Shown here: positions 1 through 5,428 of the stretch, piece after piece
Numbering within the stretch: the first letter of the stretch is position 1
Layout of the letters: each line of letters begins with the position of its first letter
DNA from: an uncultured bacterium
GTDB lineage: Bacteria; Bdellovibrionota_C; UBA2361; SZUA-149; CALKYB01
Assembly (NCBI GenBank): GCA_938022485.1
Contig: CALIEE010000232.1
Location: forward strand, 1 to 8,897
Length of the DNA: 8,897 nt
Direction: 5' to 3'
Made by a program: the position numbers and the translations under genes
The notes under the pieces: model-generated
What the model saw: only the letters and a program-made list of their open reading frames with translations
Told to the model about the DNA's origin: nothing
The model's database searches: none

Positions 1-798
1 AAAGATCTCCCCATCGCCACGAACAAAAAGCCTAAAATGCAGTACGAAATTAATTCCACCAACTAACATAAAGAAAGTTGCTGCAACTTCAATCCAAGGA
101 TTGTTAAACCCAGCAATACTATCCGCCTTGGTAGAGAATCCCCCAGTGGCCATTGTAGTCAGGGCATGGTTCCAAGCATCAAAAGCACTCATGCCCAGCG
201 CAAAATAGGTCACACCTGCAACCACTGTAAACAGCACGTATAGAATCCAAAGCGCTCTTGCTGTTTCGCTTATTCTGGCAGAAATTTTATCGGTCTTGGG
301 ACCCGGAGCCTCGGCTCTGTAGAGGTCCATGCCTCCCACCCCTACTAAGGGAAGGATGGCAATTGATAAAACAATCACACCCATTCCACCTAGAAATTGA
401 ATTAAAGAGCGCCAAAGTAAAATTGGCTGAGGCAAGCCCTCAATATCCGAAGCGACAGTGGCCCCAGTGGTGGTAAACCCTGATGCAGACTCAAATATGG
501 CATCAGGAATTGTTGAGTAGGCCCCTGAAAAATAAAAGGGCAAGGCTCCTACTAAAGTAAAAGAAGTCCAGACCAAGGCAACAAGAATAATTGCTCCACG
601 AGAACTAAGCTTTCCAGGTGCCTTTCTGAAAAAAGTAAACATCAACATCCCAAGTAGAAAGGTAGAGAGAGCTGAGTAAGCGAAGACTCCAGCGCTAGGA
701 TCCTTTAGATAGACCCCTGTCAGCCAAGGGACTAACAAAGTCGAAGAAAGAATAAGAAATAACAAGCCAAGGGCTTTAGTGATCACTGGCAGATTCAT
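1..798 (-). CDS. trkH: TrkH-family potassium uptake channel subunit (C-terminus beyond window)
   Basis: This is the membrane subunit of the Trk K+ uptake system, which conducts K+ through the inner membrane under control of a cytoplasmic TrkA subunit. 266 codons are visible and the rest lies left of position 1. The reverse strand reads hydrophobic helices alternating with pore loops. The first selectivity-filter loop is FTTTGAT at residues 108-114 and the second is MATGGFST at about 216-223. The loop GVGGMDLYRAEAPGP at about 153-167 is a TrkH hallmark. The ATG at 798 lines up with the start I recall for E. coli TrkH (MHFRAITRIVGLL against MNLPVITKALGLL). A GGAAGA lies about 13 nt upstream, which is rather far. 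An in-frame extension to TTG codons at 834 or 840 (adding LAKLSKEDYPFR) is possible, and the frame closes with TAA at 841-843. No trkA is visible. Family assignment is firm; the start is less so. Confidence 0.93.
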   Translation of the reverse strand, partial: MNLPVITKALGLLFLILSSTLLVPWLTGVYLKDPSAGVFAYSALSTFLLGMLMFTFFRKAPGKLSSRGAIILVALVWTSFTLVGALPFYFSGAYSTIPDAIFESASGFTTTGATVASDIEGLPQPILLWRSLIQFLGGMGVIVLSIAILPLVGVGGMDLYRAEAPGPKTDKISARISETARALWILYVLFTVVAGVTYFALGMSAFDAWNHALTTMATGGFSTKADSIAGFNNPWIEVAATFFMLVGGINFVLHFRLFVRGDGEIF

Positions 799-919
799 CC
801 GAAAAGGATAGTCTTCCTTTGATAATTTGGCCAACCTCAATTAATTCCCTAGTATCCTGATGGTTAATCTCCATTAGTTCAAGAGCCCATGATTTAAGAA
901 AAATTTTTTTAACTTTCAC
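776..919 (-). CDS. Possible small protein overlapping the trkH start
   Basis: The reverse strand is open from just below the stop at 974-976 down to TAA at 776-778, with protein-like, charged and amphipathic content. From the GTG at 919 it gives 47 residues, with stretches such as KVKKIFLKSWALELMEINH and a C-terminus SFSDESASDH. It overlaps the 5' end of trkH by about 23 nt in another frame. No family is recognised. The only ribosome-binding hint is a GAG six bases before the GTG; an ATG at 874 is an alternative with no visible Shine-Dalgarno. It could be a small gene translationally coupled to trkH, the decayed tail of a longer upstream gene, or chance. I cannot decide. Confidence 0.28.
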   Translation of the reverse strand: MKVKKIFLKSWALELMEINHQDTRELIEVGQIIKGRLSFSDESASDH

Positions 920-978
920 CTCCAGCTCAAAAATGGGAGTTTTGGAATCCCTGTAGTAAAAACAACCATCTTTTTACA

Positions 979-1842
979 ATGCCCAGTCGCTTTACAGTCT
1001 CCAATTACAGCAAAGAGAAGGTTCTTCACTCGGAAGTGCTAATTAAAGATCATGGTCAGAGCACCCTGAGTGGCAAGACAATTGTTCAGATCTCTGACCT
1101 TCATTACGGTCCTTCCACTACTGACCAAGATATTCAGTTGATCGTGAGCCTCACTAAAAACCTATGCCCAGACATGATCGTGATGACTGGTGACTACGTA
1201 CAAAAAAGTCGAATTGGTATTCGGCATCGAGTTGCTACTGGGTTTGGCCCCGAATTAGTAAATTGGAAGGACTTTAGGCGGAAAGTAAGATTTTATGCAC
1301 AGTCTCTAGGAAATCTCATTGCTCCTCTTCAAGCCCCACTTGGGATTCATGCTGTCTTTGGTAACCATGATCACCATGAGGGCTTAGGTAGTATTAAGAA
1401 ATATTTGGGTTCTAAGGTAAACTGGATCAATAATATTTCCTTTGAGCCTACGTCTGGCCTTACTTTGTCTGGCATTGATGACTTGAACGTTGGGGAACCT
1501 GATCTAGCCTCGGCGGTTAAACAGATGGAACCTTTCAGCTCTGAGAACTTTAAACTTTTGCTTTGCCACAATCCAGATATTGTATTGGCAGATGAAAAGG
1601 ACCTACTTAAAAACTATGACCTGGTCTTATGTGGGCATACTCACGGTGGTCAGTTAAGGCTTCCCTTTCTTCCTCCTCTAGTGACCAGAACCACTCAAAA
1701 AGATTATGTAGCAGGTCTTGGTTACTTTAAGCATTCCGGCGGAGGGCAAACTCCTCTCTACGTCAATCAGGGTGGAGGATTTGGAGCAATAAGGTTGAGA
1801 ACGTTTTGCCCGAGAGAGATTACGATTCTAAAATTTAGCTAG
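979..1842 (+). CDS. Calcineurin-like metallophosphoesterase (YaeI-like)
   Basis: This 287-residue protein carries the full set of two-metal phosphoesterase motifs: D40-L-H42, G71-D72, G127-N128-H129-D130, H196, and G218-H219-T-H221-G-G-Q. The order and spacing fit the YaeI-like group of phosphohydrolases, whose members cleave phosphodiester or pyrophosphate bonds. Some members of that group act on lipid A precursors or other envelope substrates; the substrate here is unknown. Unlike many YaeI proteins it shows no N-terminal membrane helix, so it looks cytoplasmic or peripheral. The ATG at 979 is the first usable start: the same frame is open upstream to 910-912 but holds no ATG, GTG or TTG. 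No clear Shine-Dalgarno precedes it. It is a lone plus-strand gene between two minus-strand ones, and its stop lies 3 nt from the stop of the convergent hydrolase gene. Confidence 0.9.
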   Translation: MPSRFTVSNYSKEKVLHSEVLIKDHGQSTLSGKTIVQISDLHYGPSTTDQDIQLIVSLTKNLCPDMIVMTGDYVQKSRIGIRHRVATGFGPELVNWKDFRRKVRFYAQSLGNLIAPLQAPLGIHAVFGNHDHHEGLGSIKKYLGSKVNWINNISFEPTSGLTLSGIDDLNVGEPDLASAVKQMEPFSSENFKLLLCHNPDIVLADEKDLLKNYDLVLCGHTHGGQLRLPFLPPLVTRTTQKDYVAGLGYFKHSGGGQTPLYVNQGGGFGAIRLRTFCPREITILKFS

Positions 1843-1845
1843 TCT

Positions 1846-2757
1846 TTAGCTATTAGCAGCATCCAACTCTGCGGCAATTGAGCGAACCATTCCCTCAACC
1901 AACTTTTTGTGGTTTGCAGTAAAGGGCCCTTCCGGCACTTTTAACTCACTTCGCCAGTCGGCTTCAATTTGCTCGAAAATTTCAGTTATTACTTGCCCCT
2001 CAGCTATTCGTGCACTGACATCTTTGTAAAGAGCGTCACTTTCTTCACGCACAGCAATCAAATGCTTGGCAGCCAAATCCCCACGTAGTGTTCCCGCGTG
2101 GGGAAGACCTAGACCTCTGATTTCGAGAGACATTAATTTATCAAGGCTTTCGATATAGTCGCGGTAGCTACTCGAAAAGGCGCAGCTACGAACATCACGT
2201 CCATGATAACCGCCGACCGCTTCACCGGCTTGAAGCACAGAATCAGGAATAACCAGATAGCCAGTGGTATCTTCTGTATGGCCTGGGAGAAGGATCGCTT
2301 TAACTTGAACGTCATCCCCCAGATCAATGGAATCACCATCACCAATAATTTTATCGACCTGAAAATAATTTACCCAGTCTTTCTTTGTAGTGGAAATTTT
2401 TATTGAAGCGTCATCGGCTAAGCTCTTATTCCAAGCCCAGCATTCTTCTAGAAAAGATTTATTAGAAAGCATCTCTGCTGTTTTAGCAGAACAGACTAAC
2501 TTACATGATTCACTGCTTTTTCTAATCGAGGGAATCCCGCCCATGTGATCAAAGTGGGCATGAGTAAGCAGGATATAATCTATCCCCCCTCCATCTTCAT
2601 AGACAGAACTGAGCTGTCTATTTAAAGCTTCTTCACCAGCAGCAACGCCAGTATCAATGATGGCAAGCTCGTCGCCACAAACAACAAAATGCGAGGAGAA
2701 AACAGTCGTCACCTGCACTACGTTTTCACTGATTGAGCCTTGCGATTTTACCCACAT
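1846..2757 (-). CDS. Metallo-beta-lactamase-fold hydrolase
   Basis: This 303-residue protein has the metallo-beta-lactamase fold. It shows the metal motif T65-H66-A-H68-F-D70-H71 followed by MGG, a third-histidine segment P158-G-H160-T-E-D-T, and a late histidine in L-P-H220-A-G. The N-terminal strands (FVVCGDELAIIDTGV) match the usual beta sandwich of glyoxalase II-like enzymes. The bridging position, normally an Asp in a GD or SGD context, reads Q-A-G-E179. The C-terminal 80 or so residues are helical and charged, as in family members with an extra helical domain. The reaction is a hydrolysis, but the substrate (thioester, lactone or phosphoester) cannot be read from the sequence. It starts at ATG 2757 with a purine-rich AAAAAAGAAG directly before it. 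It is the last gene of the leftward block, 88 nt after the EEP-family gene. Confidence 0.9.
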   Translation of the reverse strand: MWVKSQGSISENVVQVTTVFSSHFVVCGDELAIIDTGVAAGEEALNRQLSSVYEDGGGIDYILLTHAHFDHMGGIPSIRKSSESCKLVCSAKTAEMLSNKSFLEECWAWNKSLADDASIKISTTKKDWVNYFQVDKIIGDGDSIDLGDDVQVKAILLPGHTEDTTGYLVIPDSVLQAGEAVGGYHGRDVRSCAFSSSYRDYIESLDKLMSLEIRGLGLPHAGTLRGDLAAKHLIAVREESDALYKDVSARIAEGQVITEIFEQIEADWRSELKVPEGPFTANHKKLVEGMVRSIAAELDAANS

Positions 2758-2794
2758 CTTCTTTTTTGCCGATTTTGTTGAATTCCCAGACTAG

Positions 2795-2823
2795 ACTTTA
2801 GTGGCAGGGAGTCTTTGTTGCAA
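2795..2823 (-). promoter_or_regulatory. Candidate sigma70 promoter for the MBL-fold hydrolase
   Basis: On the reverse strand a -35-like TTGCAA (2818-2823) and a -10-like TAAAGT (2795-2800) are separated by exactly 17 bases. Transcription would start near 2788, about 30 nt before the ATG at 2757. Each hexamer matches the consensus at only four or five of six positions, so this may be chance; the gene could instead be co-transcribed with the gene upstream. Confidence 0.3.
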
Positions 2824-2845
2824 GCGTTTAAGGATGCTTATGGCT

Positions 2846-3943
2846 TCAAAAAGTCTTTTTCAAGGCCATACGCGCCCACAACAACTTGTGGTCACTTCCC
2901 CGGTAAAACTTACCTTCAAACCCAAGGTCATAACTACCGTCACTTTCTCGAAATAGAGGAGCTGCCCGCGGACTAACAATGATTTCATCAATTAGATAAT
3001 GGCGACCCTTGTACTTATAACTTCCCTTCCCTATTTGCTCTGGCCAAGCTTCCAACTCTGCTGCAAAAAGCCTAGTAAGCTTTGGAGGCATCTCTGATTG
3101 CTTTGAGCAGGATGCCTCGAGCTCGGTGTCAATACGACATTGACCCTTGGAGAACTCAGACAGAGAGCGACTTCCCTCTAGAACTTTCGAAGCAGCGTCG
3201 CTACGTTCACTATTAAGGTCCCCGGCTATAACAACAAGAGCCTCGGGAAATCTTTGAGAAAGCTCCTTAGATACTATCTCTCGAACACCTTGTGCCATCT
3301 GCACTCTCAAACGTTCGAATTTTGTTTGAGTTGGATCTTTAAACGCCCCTGATTTACTTTTTAAGTGAATACTCAAAGCAAGTATCTGCTGAGTCTCTCC
3401 ACTAGGCAATGCGACTTCGAATAACAGGCCAAAAGGACCTCTGCTAAAGTATCCTAGTCTTGAAAAAAGCAGATCTCTTGGCAATGGTCGCTTGGCAAAG
3501 TTAAACTTCTCAATCACCTCAAGTCCATCCTGCTCTGCTACCAAAAACCCGTTTCGAATTCTCCGGTCGAGGGTCTCTCCCGTGAAAGATTTAAACTTTT
3601 TACCACCGAATTCTTCGGCACTATGCTCTTCTACGATGAGCTCAAGCTTTCTGAGATTTCGAGCTGCCTCAACCGCAGATGGCCCGTAAACCTCCTGAAC
3701 AGCTACGATGTCGCATTTGGCCTGACTAATTCTTCTGGCCAGATGCTCAAGCTTTTTCTTTTCTGAATTTCGACTCCGTTTTGATTTTTTTCTGGTAGAT
3801 TTTTTTGTAGCGCCAAGATTATCAGCATTTAAAGAGCAAAATACCAAAGATTCTTCTTCGCTAGCAGCTACTGGTTGAGAAAAAATAAACCCTACTATGA
3901 CCCCTACTATAGCAAGACAAAATAAAGGTTTTAATAGCTCCAA
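2846..3943 (-). CDS. Exported endonuclease/exonuclease/phosphatase-family protein
   Basis: This is a 365-residue member of the DNase I-like endonuclease/exonuclease/phosphatase superfamily, metal-dependent enzymes that cut phosphodiester bonds in nucleic acids or phospholipids. Catalytic motifs appear in order: N39 (CSLNADN), Q83-E84 (VAVQEVYG), H193 (SIHLKS), G241-D242-L-N244-S, D319 (LIDEIIVSP) and S350-D351-H352. The first 27 residues are a Sec signal peptide: a short start, a hydrophobic core (LAIVGVIVGFIF) and a probable cleavage after PVAA. The protein should therefore act in the periplasm or outside the cell. Residues 47-64 are strongly basic, unusual next to the active-site strand, and could contact nucleic acid. 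The start is TTG at 3943 with only a weak AAG-type ribosome site, placed right after a 14-bp tandem repeat; no ATG option exists in the signal region. It lies 32 nt after the RuvC-like gene, so co-transcription is likely. Nuclease against phospholipase activity is not resolved. Confidence 0.88.
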   Translation of the reverse strand: MELLKPLFCLAIVGVIVGFIFSQPVAASEEESLVFCSLNADNLGATKKSTRKKSKRSRNSEKKKLEHLARRISQAKCDIVAVQEVYGPSAVEAARNLRKLELIVEEHSAEEFGGKKFKSFTGETLDRRIRNGFLVAEQDGLEVIEKFNFAKRPLPRDLLFSRLGYFSRGPFGLLFEVALPSGETQQILALSIHLKSKSGAFKDPTQTKFERLRVQMAQGVREIVSKELSQRFPEALVVIAGDLNSERSDAASKVLEGSRSLSEFSKGQCRIDTELEASCSKQSEMPPKLTRLFAAELEAWPEQIGKGSYKYKGRHYLIDEIIVSPRAAPLFRESDGSYDLGFEGKFYRGSDHKLLWARMALKKTF

Positions 3944-3944
3944 T

Positions 3945-3978
3945 TTCTTAGTTTCAAATTCTTAGTTTCAAATTCTTA
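3945..3978. repeat. 14-bp tandem repeat between the RuvC-like and EEP genes
   Basis: The unit TTCTTAGTTTCAAA occurs twice head to tail (3945-3958 and 3959-3972), followed by a partial third copy, TTCTTA. On the coding strand it contains the stop codon of the RuvC-like gene and fills the spacer directly before the TTG start of the EEP gene. It probably arose by duplication through slippage. Confidence 0.85.
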
Positions 3979-4662
3979 AATGCGCTTTTTGAGATCAGAT
4001 TCACTCCAGCGGTTCCCAGAGCCTCGGCGAGTATTTGATCCTCTGGCCGAAGCCTTTTTAGGTTGGAAAAGTTCTTCCACAGAAAAACCGGCAGCCTGTG
4101 CTCTTTTAACTCTTGAGATTGCATAGACACCAATCAATGCTGCATCAACTATATCCTGAGAGACTTTTTCAAATGCCAGGTTTTCCAACTCAGAAAGCTT
4201 AGCTCCCATTAAACTTGAAACTACTTTTCGAGCTGAATCTTTTACAAACTCTCTATTCTTCTGTGCTCCGCGAAGACCAAGAATTTCCGCTTGCACAGAC
4301 CTAGGATTAATTCTTCCTGGAACCCTCAGACCAGTGCTTCTTGCTATTGTTTCGAAGATTCCCCTGACTTGTTCCACTTTGGTGGCACTATCTGGATTTT
4401 TAACCAGCGGAGCTGGTCCTTCCGAAATTAAATAATCCCCTAAGTTCAACGATTGCTCAGAGAACATACTTTCAACTTCATGTTGAAAGTCTTTCAAACG
4501 ATTTGCTAGTGGAATGCTAGCTGGTCCAGCCTTAATACACCCCGTAGCCAGTGGTCGCTCGCTTTCTAAGTCGAAAACCACCCAACCGCTTGATGTCAGA
4601 CTGGGGTCGATTGCAATTAGCTTGCTAGCTGTTTTACTCGTGGCTTTGATCGGATTTTTCAA
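3976..4662 (-). CDS. RuvC-like Holliday-junction nuclease (divergent)
   Basis: This 228-residue protein has an RNase H fold of the RuvC type, which cuts four-way DNA junctions. The four acidic residues are visible: D19 in IAIDPSLTSSGW, E81 in LISEGPAP, and D170 and D173 in QDIVDAAL. The segment INPRSVQAEILGLRGAQKNR at 118-137 corresponds to the DNA-contacting stretch of RuvC. The histidine that usually precedes the last Asp pair is not evident. A basic tail (about residues 201-228) extends beyond the classical length of roughly 160-175. The DPSL-x-x-x-GW opening recalls RuvC relatives from phages more than the cellular DPG-S version. No ruvA or ruvB lies next to it. The only start is TTG at 4662: a TAG stop sits three codons upstream and the first in-frame ATG is far inside. 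It heads the leftward gene block. Confidence 0.8.
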   Translation of the reverse strand: MKNPIKATSKTASKLIAIDPSLTSSGWVVFDLESERPLATGCIKAGPASIPLANRLKDFQHEVESMFSEQSLNLGDYLISEGPAPLVKNPDSATKVEQVRGIFETIARSTGLRVPGRINPRSVQAEILGLRGAQKNREFVKDSARKVVSSLMGAKLSELENLAFEKVSQDIVDAALIGVYAISRVKRAQAAGFSVEELFQPKKASARGSNTRRGSGNRWSESDLKKRI

Positions 4663-4738
4663 AAAATTCTACGCCTACAAAAGTACTAATCGAGTAATCT
4701 ACAAGTTCTTGAATATAAAACCCCAGTTTATAAACAAG

Positions 4739-4747
4739 TTATCCACA
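4739..4747 (+). promoter_or_regulatory. DnaA box (TTATCCACA)
   Basis: This is an exact match to the strong DnaA-binding consensus TTATNCACA. A one-mismatch copy, TTATAAACA, lies just upstream at 4728-4736 in the same orientation. The site is about 75 nt upstream of the RuvC-like start, so it could serve replication initiation or DnaA-controlled transcription. Confidence 0.6.
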
Positions 4748-4820
4748 GGGTTAGCATAACCATATATTATACTACAATTTCAATACCTTAGCGCTCACAA
4801 CTAACGAGACTAAACAAAGG

Positions 4821-4829
4821 TTATTCACA
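4821..4829 (+). promoter_or_regulatory. DnaA box (TTATTCACA)
   Basis: This second exact match to TTATNCACA has the same orientation as the one at 4739 and begins 82 bp from it. It lies about 40 bp upstream of the putative -35 of the 6S RNA promoter. A further near match, TTATCCCCA, occurs at 5133-5141 behind the 6S RNA. Confidence 0.55.
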
Positions 4830-4867
4830 GGTCTCTGGCCAAATTCAATTATAGTTAATTATACCTG

Positions 4868-4896
4868 TAGACCAGTTCTTCCGCGACCGATAATAT
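4868..4896 (+). promoter_or_regulatory. Sigma70-type promoter of the 6S RNA
   Basis: TAGACC (4868-4873) as -35 and TAATAT (4891-4896) as -10 are separated by exactly 17 bases. The predicted start at about 4902-4904 coincides with the first base pairs of the 6S closing stem, which supports both calls. Confidence 0.55.
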
Positions 4897-4901
4897 TAGT
4901 A

Positions 4902-5116
4902 TTGGGGTTCTGCTGGCCTGGAGCCGGCAAATTAGAACCTATAAGTACTTGAACGGGAGCCGCCTCTGATGGTTGACGTCATGCCTCCATCCGACTTTGT
5001 CGGGTCCGAGTGGACTTCGGATGCTGTTAAATGGAAAGAATTTAGTTTCTTGTCCTGTGGTGCCCACCTGATTATCAGGGTTCAAGTTTTAAGCTCCTTA
5101 GCGGGACCCCTATTTT
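4902..5116 (+). ncRNA. ssrS: 6S RNA, regulator of sigma70 RNA polymerase
   Basis: 6S RNA mimics an open promoter and traps housekeeping RNA polymerase holoenzyme, mainly in stationary phase. About 215 nt fold as one long interrupted rod. The closing stem pairs 4904-4916 with 5098-5110 (13 bp including G-U pairs), followed by GGAGC/GCTCC (4920-4924 with 5093-5097). Further helices pair 4947-4954 with 5080-5087 (8 perfect pairs) and 4955-4963 with 5057-5065. The 3' side carries a small hairpin, CCTGA-TTA-TCAGG (5067-5079), as in the E. coli central bubble. The apical arm pairs 4988-4994 with 5017-5023. Sequence blocks also match what I recall of E. coli 6S: GGCC...GAGCCG on the 5' side and CACCT...AGGGTTCAAG...AGC.CCT on the 3' side. 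It is slightly longer than the 184 nt of E. coli. The usual downstream ygfA is absent; the pdh operon follows. The 3' end is estimated from the stem and the following UAUUUUC. Confidence 0.8.
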
Positions 5117-5254
5117 CAACCTCATAGCTCACTTATCCCCAGACTAGCCTTGCATTCCTTCCGATTCTGGTGTTTGAAGTGCTCCGGTTGGAGACATTGA
5201 GGTTCGCATCCCGAAAACTCTGTTAAGCTTTCTGGTGGTTCTTATCAAGGCTCT

Positions 5255-5289
5255 CAAATGCCGACATTTGAAACGTAGTTTATCTACGT
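5255..5289 (+). promoter_or_regulatory. Twin perfect hairpins
   Basis: CAAATG-CCGA-CATTTG (5255-5270) is followed after two bases by ACGTAG-TTTAT-CTACGT (5273-5289). Both stems are perfect 6-bp pairs. No run of T follows, so they are not a standard intrinsic terminator. They may be protein-binding palindromes or RNA stem-loops upstream of the pdhA promoter. Confidence 0.45.
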
Positions 5290-5352
5290 GGCAATAAGTG
5301 GGCATTTAAAAAGAGCTAAAGAGAAGAACAGACGGAATGCTTACGTTTTAGC

Positions 5353-5382
5353 TTGTCATTTAGGCCTATTTTTCAATATTCT
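5353..5382 (+). promoter_or_regulatory. Candidate sigma70 promoter of the pdh operon
   Basis: TTGTCA (5353-5358, five of six matches to the -35 consensus) and TATTCT (5377-5382, four of six) are separated by 18 bases. Transcription would start near 5389 and leave a leader of about 40 nt before the GTG at 5429. This agrees with the shorter pdhA start. Confidence 0.45.
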
Positions 5383-5428
5383 CCGGCCAGAATTAATTAG
5401 ATTTCTACTTTATGTGGGAGAGACTTCT

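Larger units (their letters stand above)
4663..4867. other. AT-rich divergent intergenic region with DnaA boxes
   Basis: No protein gene is visible between the RuvC-like start and the 6S promoter. The region is AT-rich, especially 4757-4795. It contains two perfect DnaA boxes, a weak third, and a small inverted repeat GGTTA-GCA-TAACC (4749-4761) next to the first box. The promoter of the leftward block must lie here too, but I could not choose one with conviction. Confidence 0.6.
5117..5428 (+). other. pdhA leader region, potentially structured
   Basis: About 310 bases separate the 6S RNA from the chosen pdhA start, with no convincing protein gene. The pdhA frame stays open back to a GTG at 5288, but those 47 codons resemble nothing in E1-alpha proteins. 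Several complementary segments are present: 5118-5124 with 5198-5204 (7 bp), 5146-5152 with 5246-5252 (7 bp), CTCC-GGTT-GGAG at 5182-5193, and two perfect 6-bp hairpins at 5255-5270 and 5273-5289. I do not recognise a known riboswitch. Confidence 0.4.

Noticed and set aside
890..916. A/T-rich run near 900 considered as a terminator
   Set aside because: It is palindromic only through A and T tracts, with no GC stem, and lies between divergent gene starts where a terminator is not expected.
1836..1856. Direct repeat TTTAGCTA twice at the convergent junction of the phosphoesterase and hydrolase genes, considered as a bidirectional terminator or insertion scar
   Set aside because: It has no inverted symmetry with a stable GC stem and no T-run; the repeat is only 8 bp and overlaps the coding ends.
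2785..2815. CCC...GGG and AGACT...AGTCT complementary pairs between the EEP and MBL genes, considered as a terminator
   Set aside because: The pairs are short and interrupted and no T-run follows on the transcribed strand; a promoter reading fits equally well.
4514..4759. Plus-strand open frame of 81 codons over the start of the RuvC-like gene
   Set aside because: It lies antisense to a clearly conserved nuclease N-terminus and runs into the DnaA-box region; it has no ribosome-binding site.
4973..4984. TGACGTCA palindrome considered as an operator
   Set aside because: It lies inside the 6S RNA, where it is explained as part of the transcript, and 8-bp palindromes occur by chance.
5201..5211. 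GGTTCGCATCC, resembling a tRNA T-loop
   Set aside because: The flanking bases do not form a T stem, position 58 is not A, and no acceptor, D or anticodon arm fits around it.
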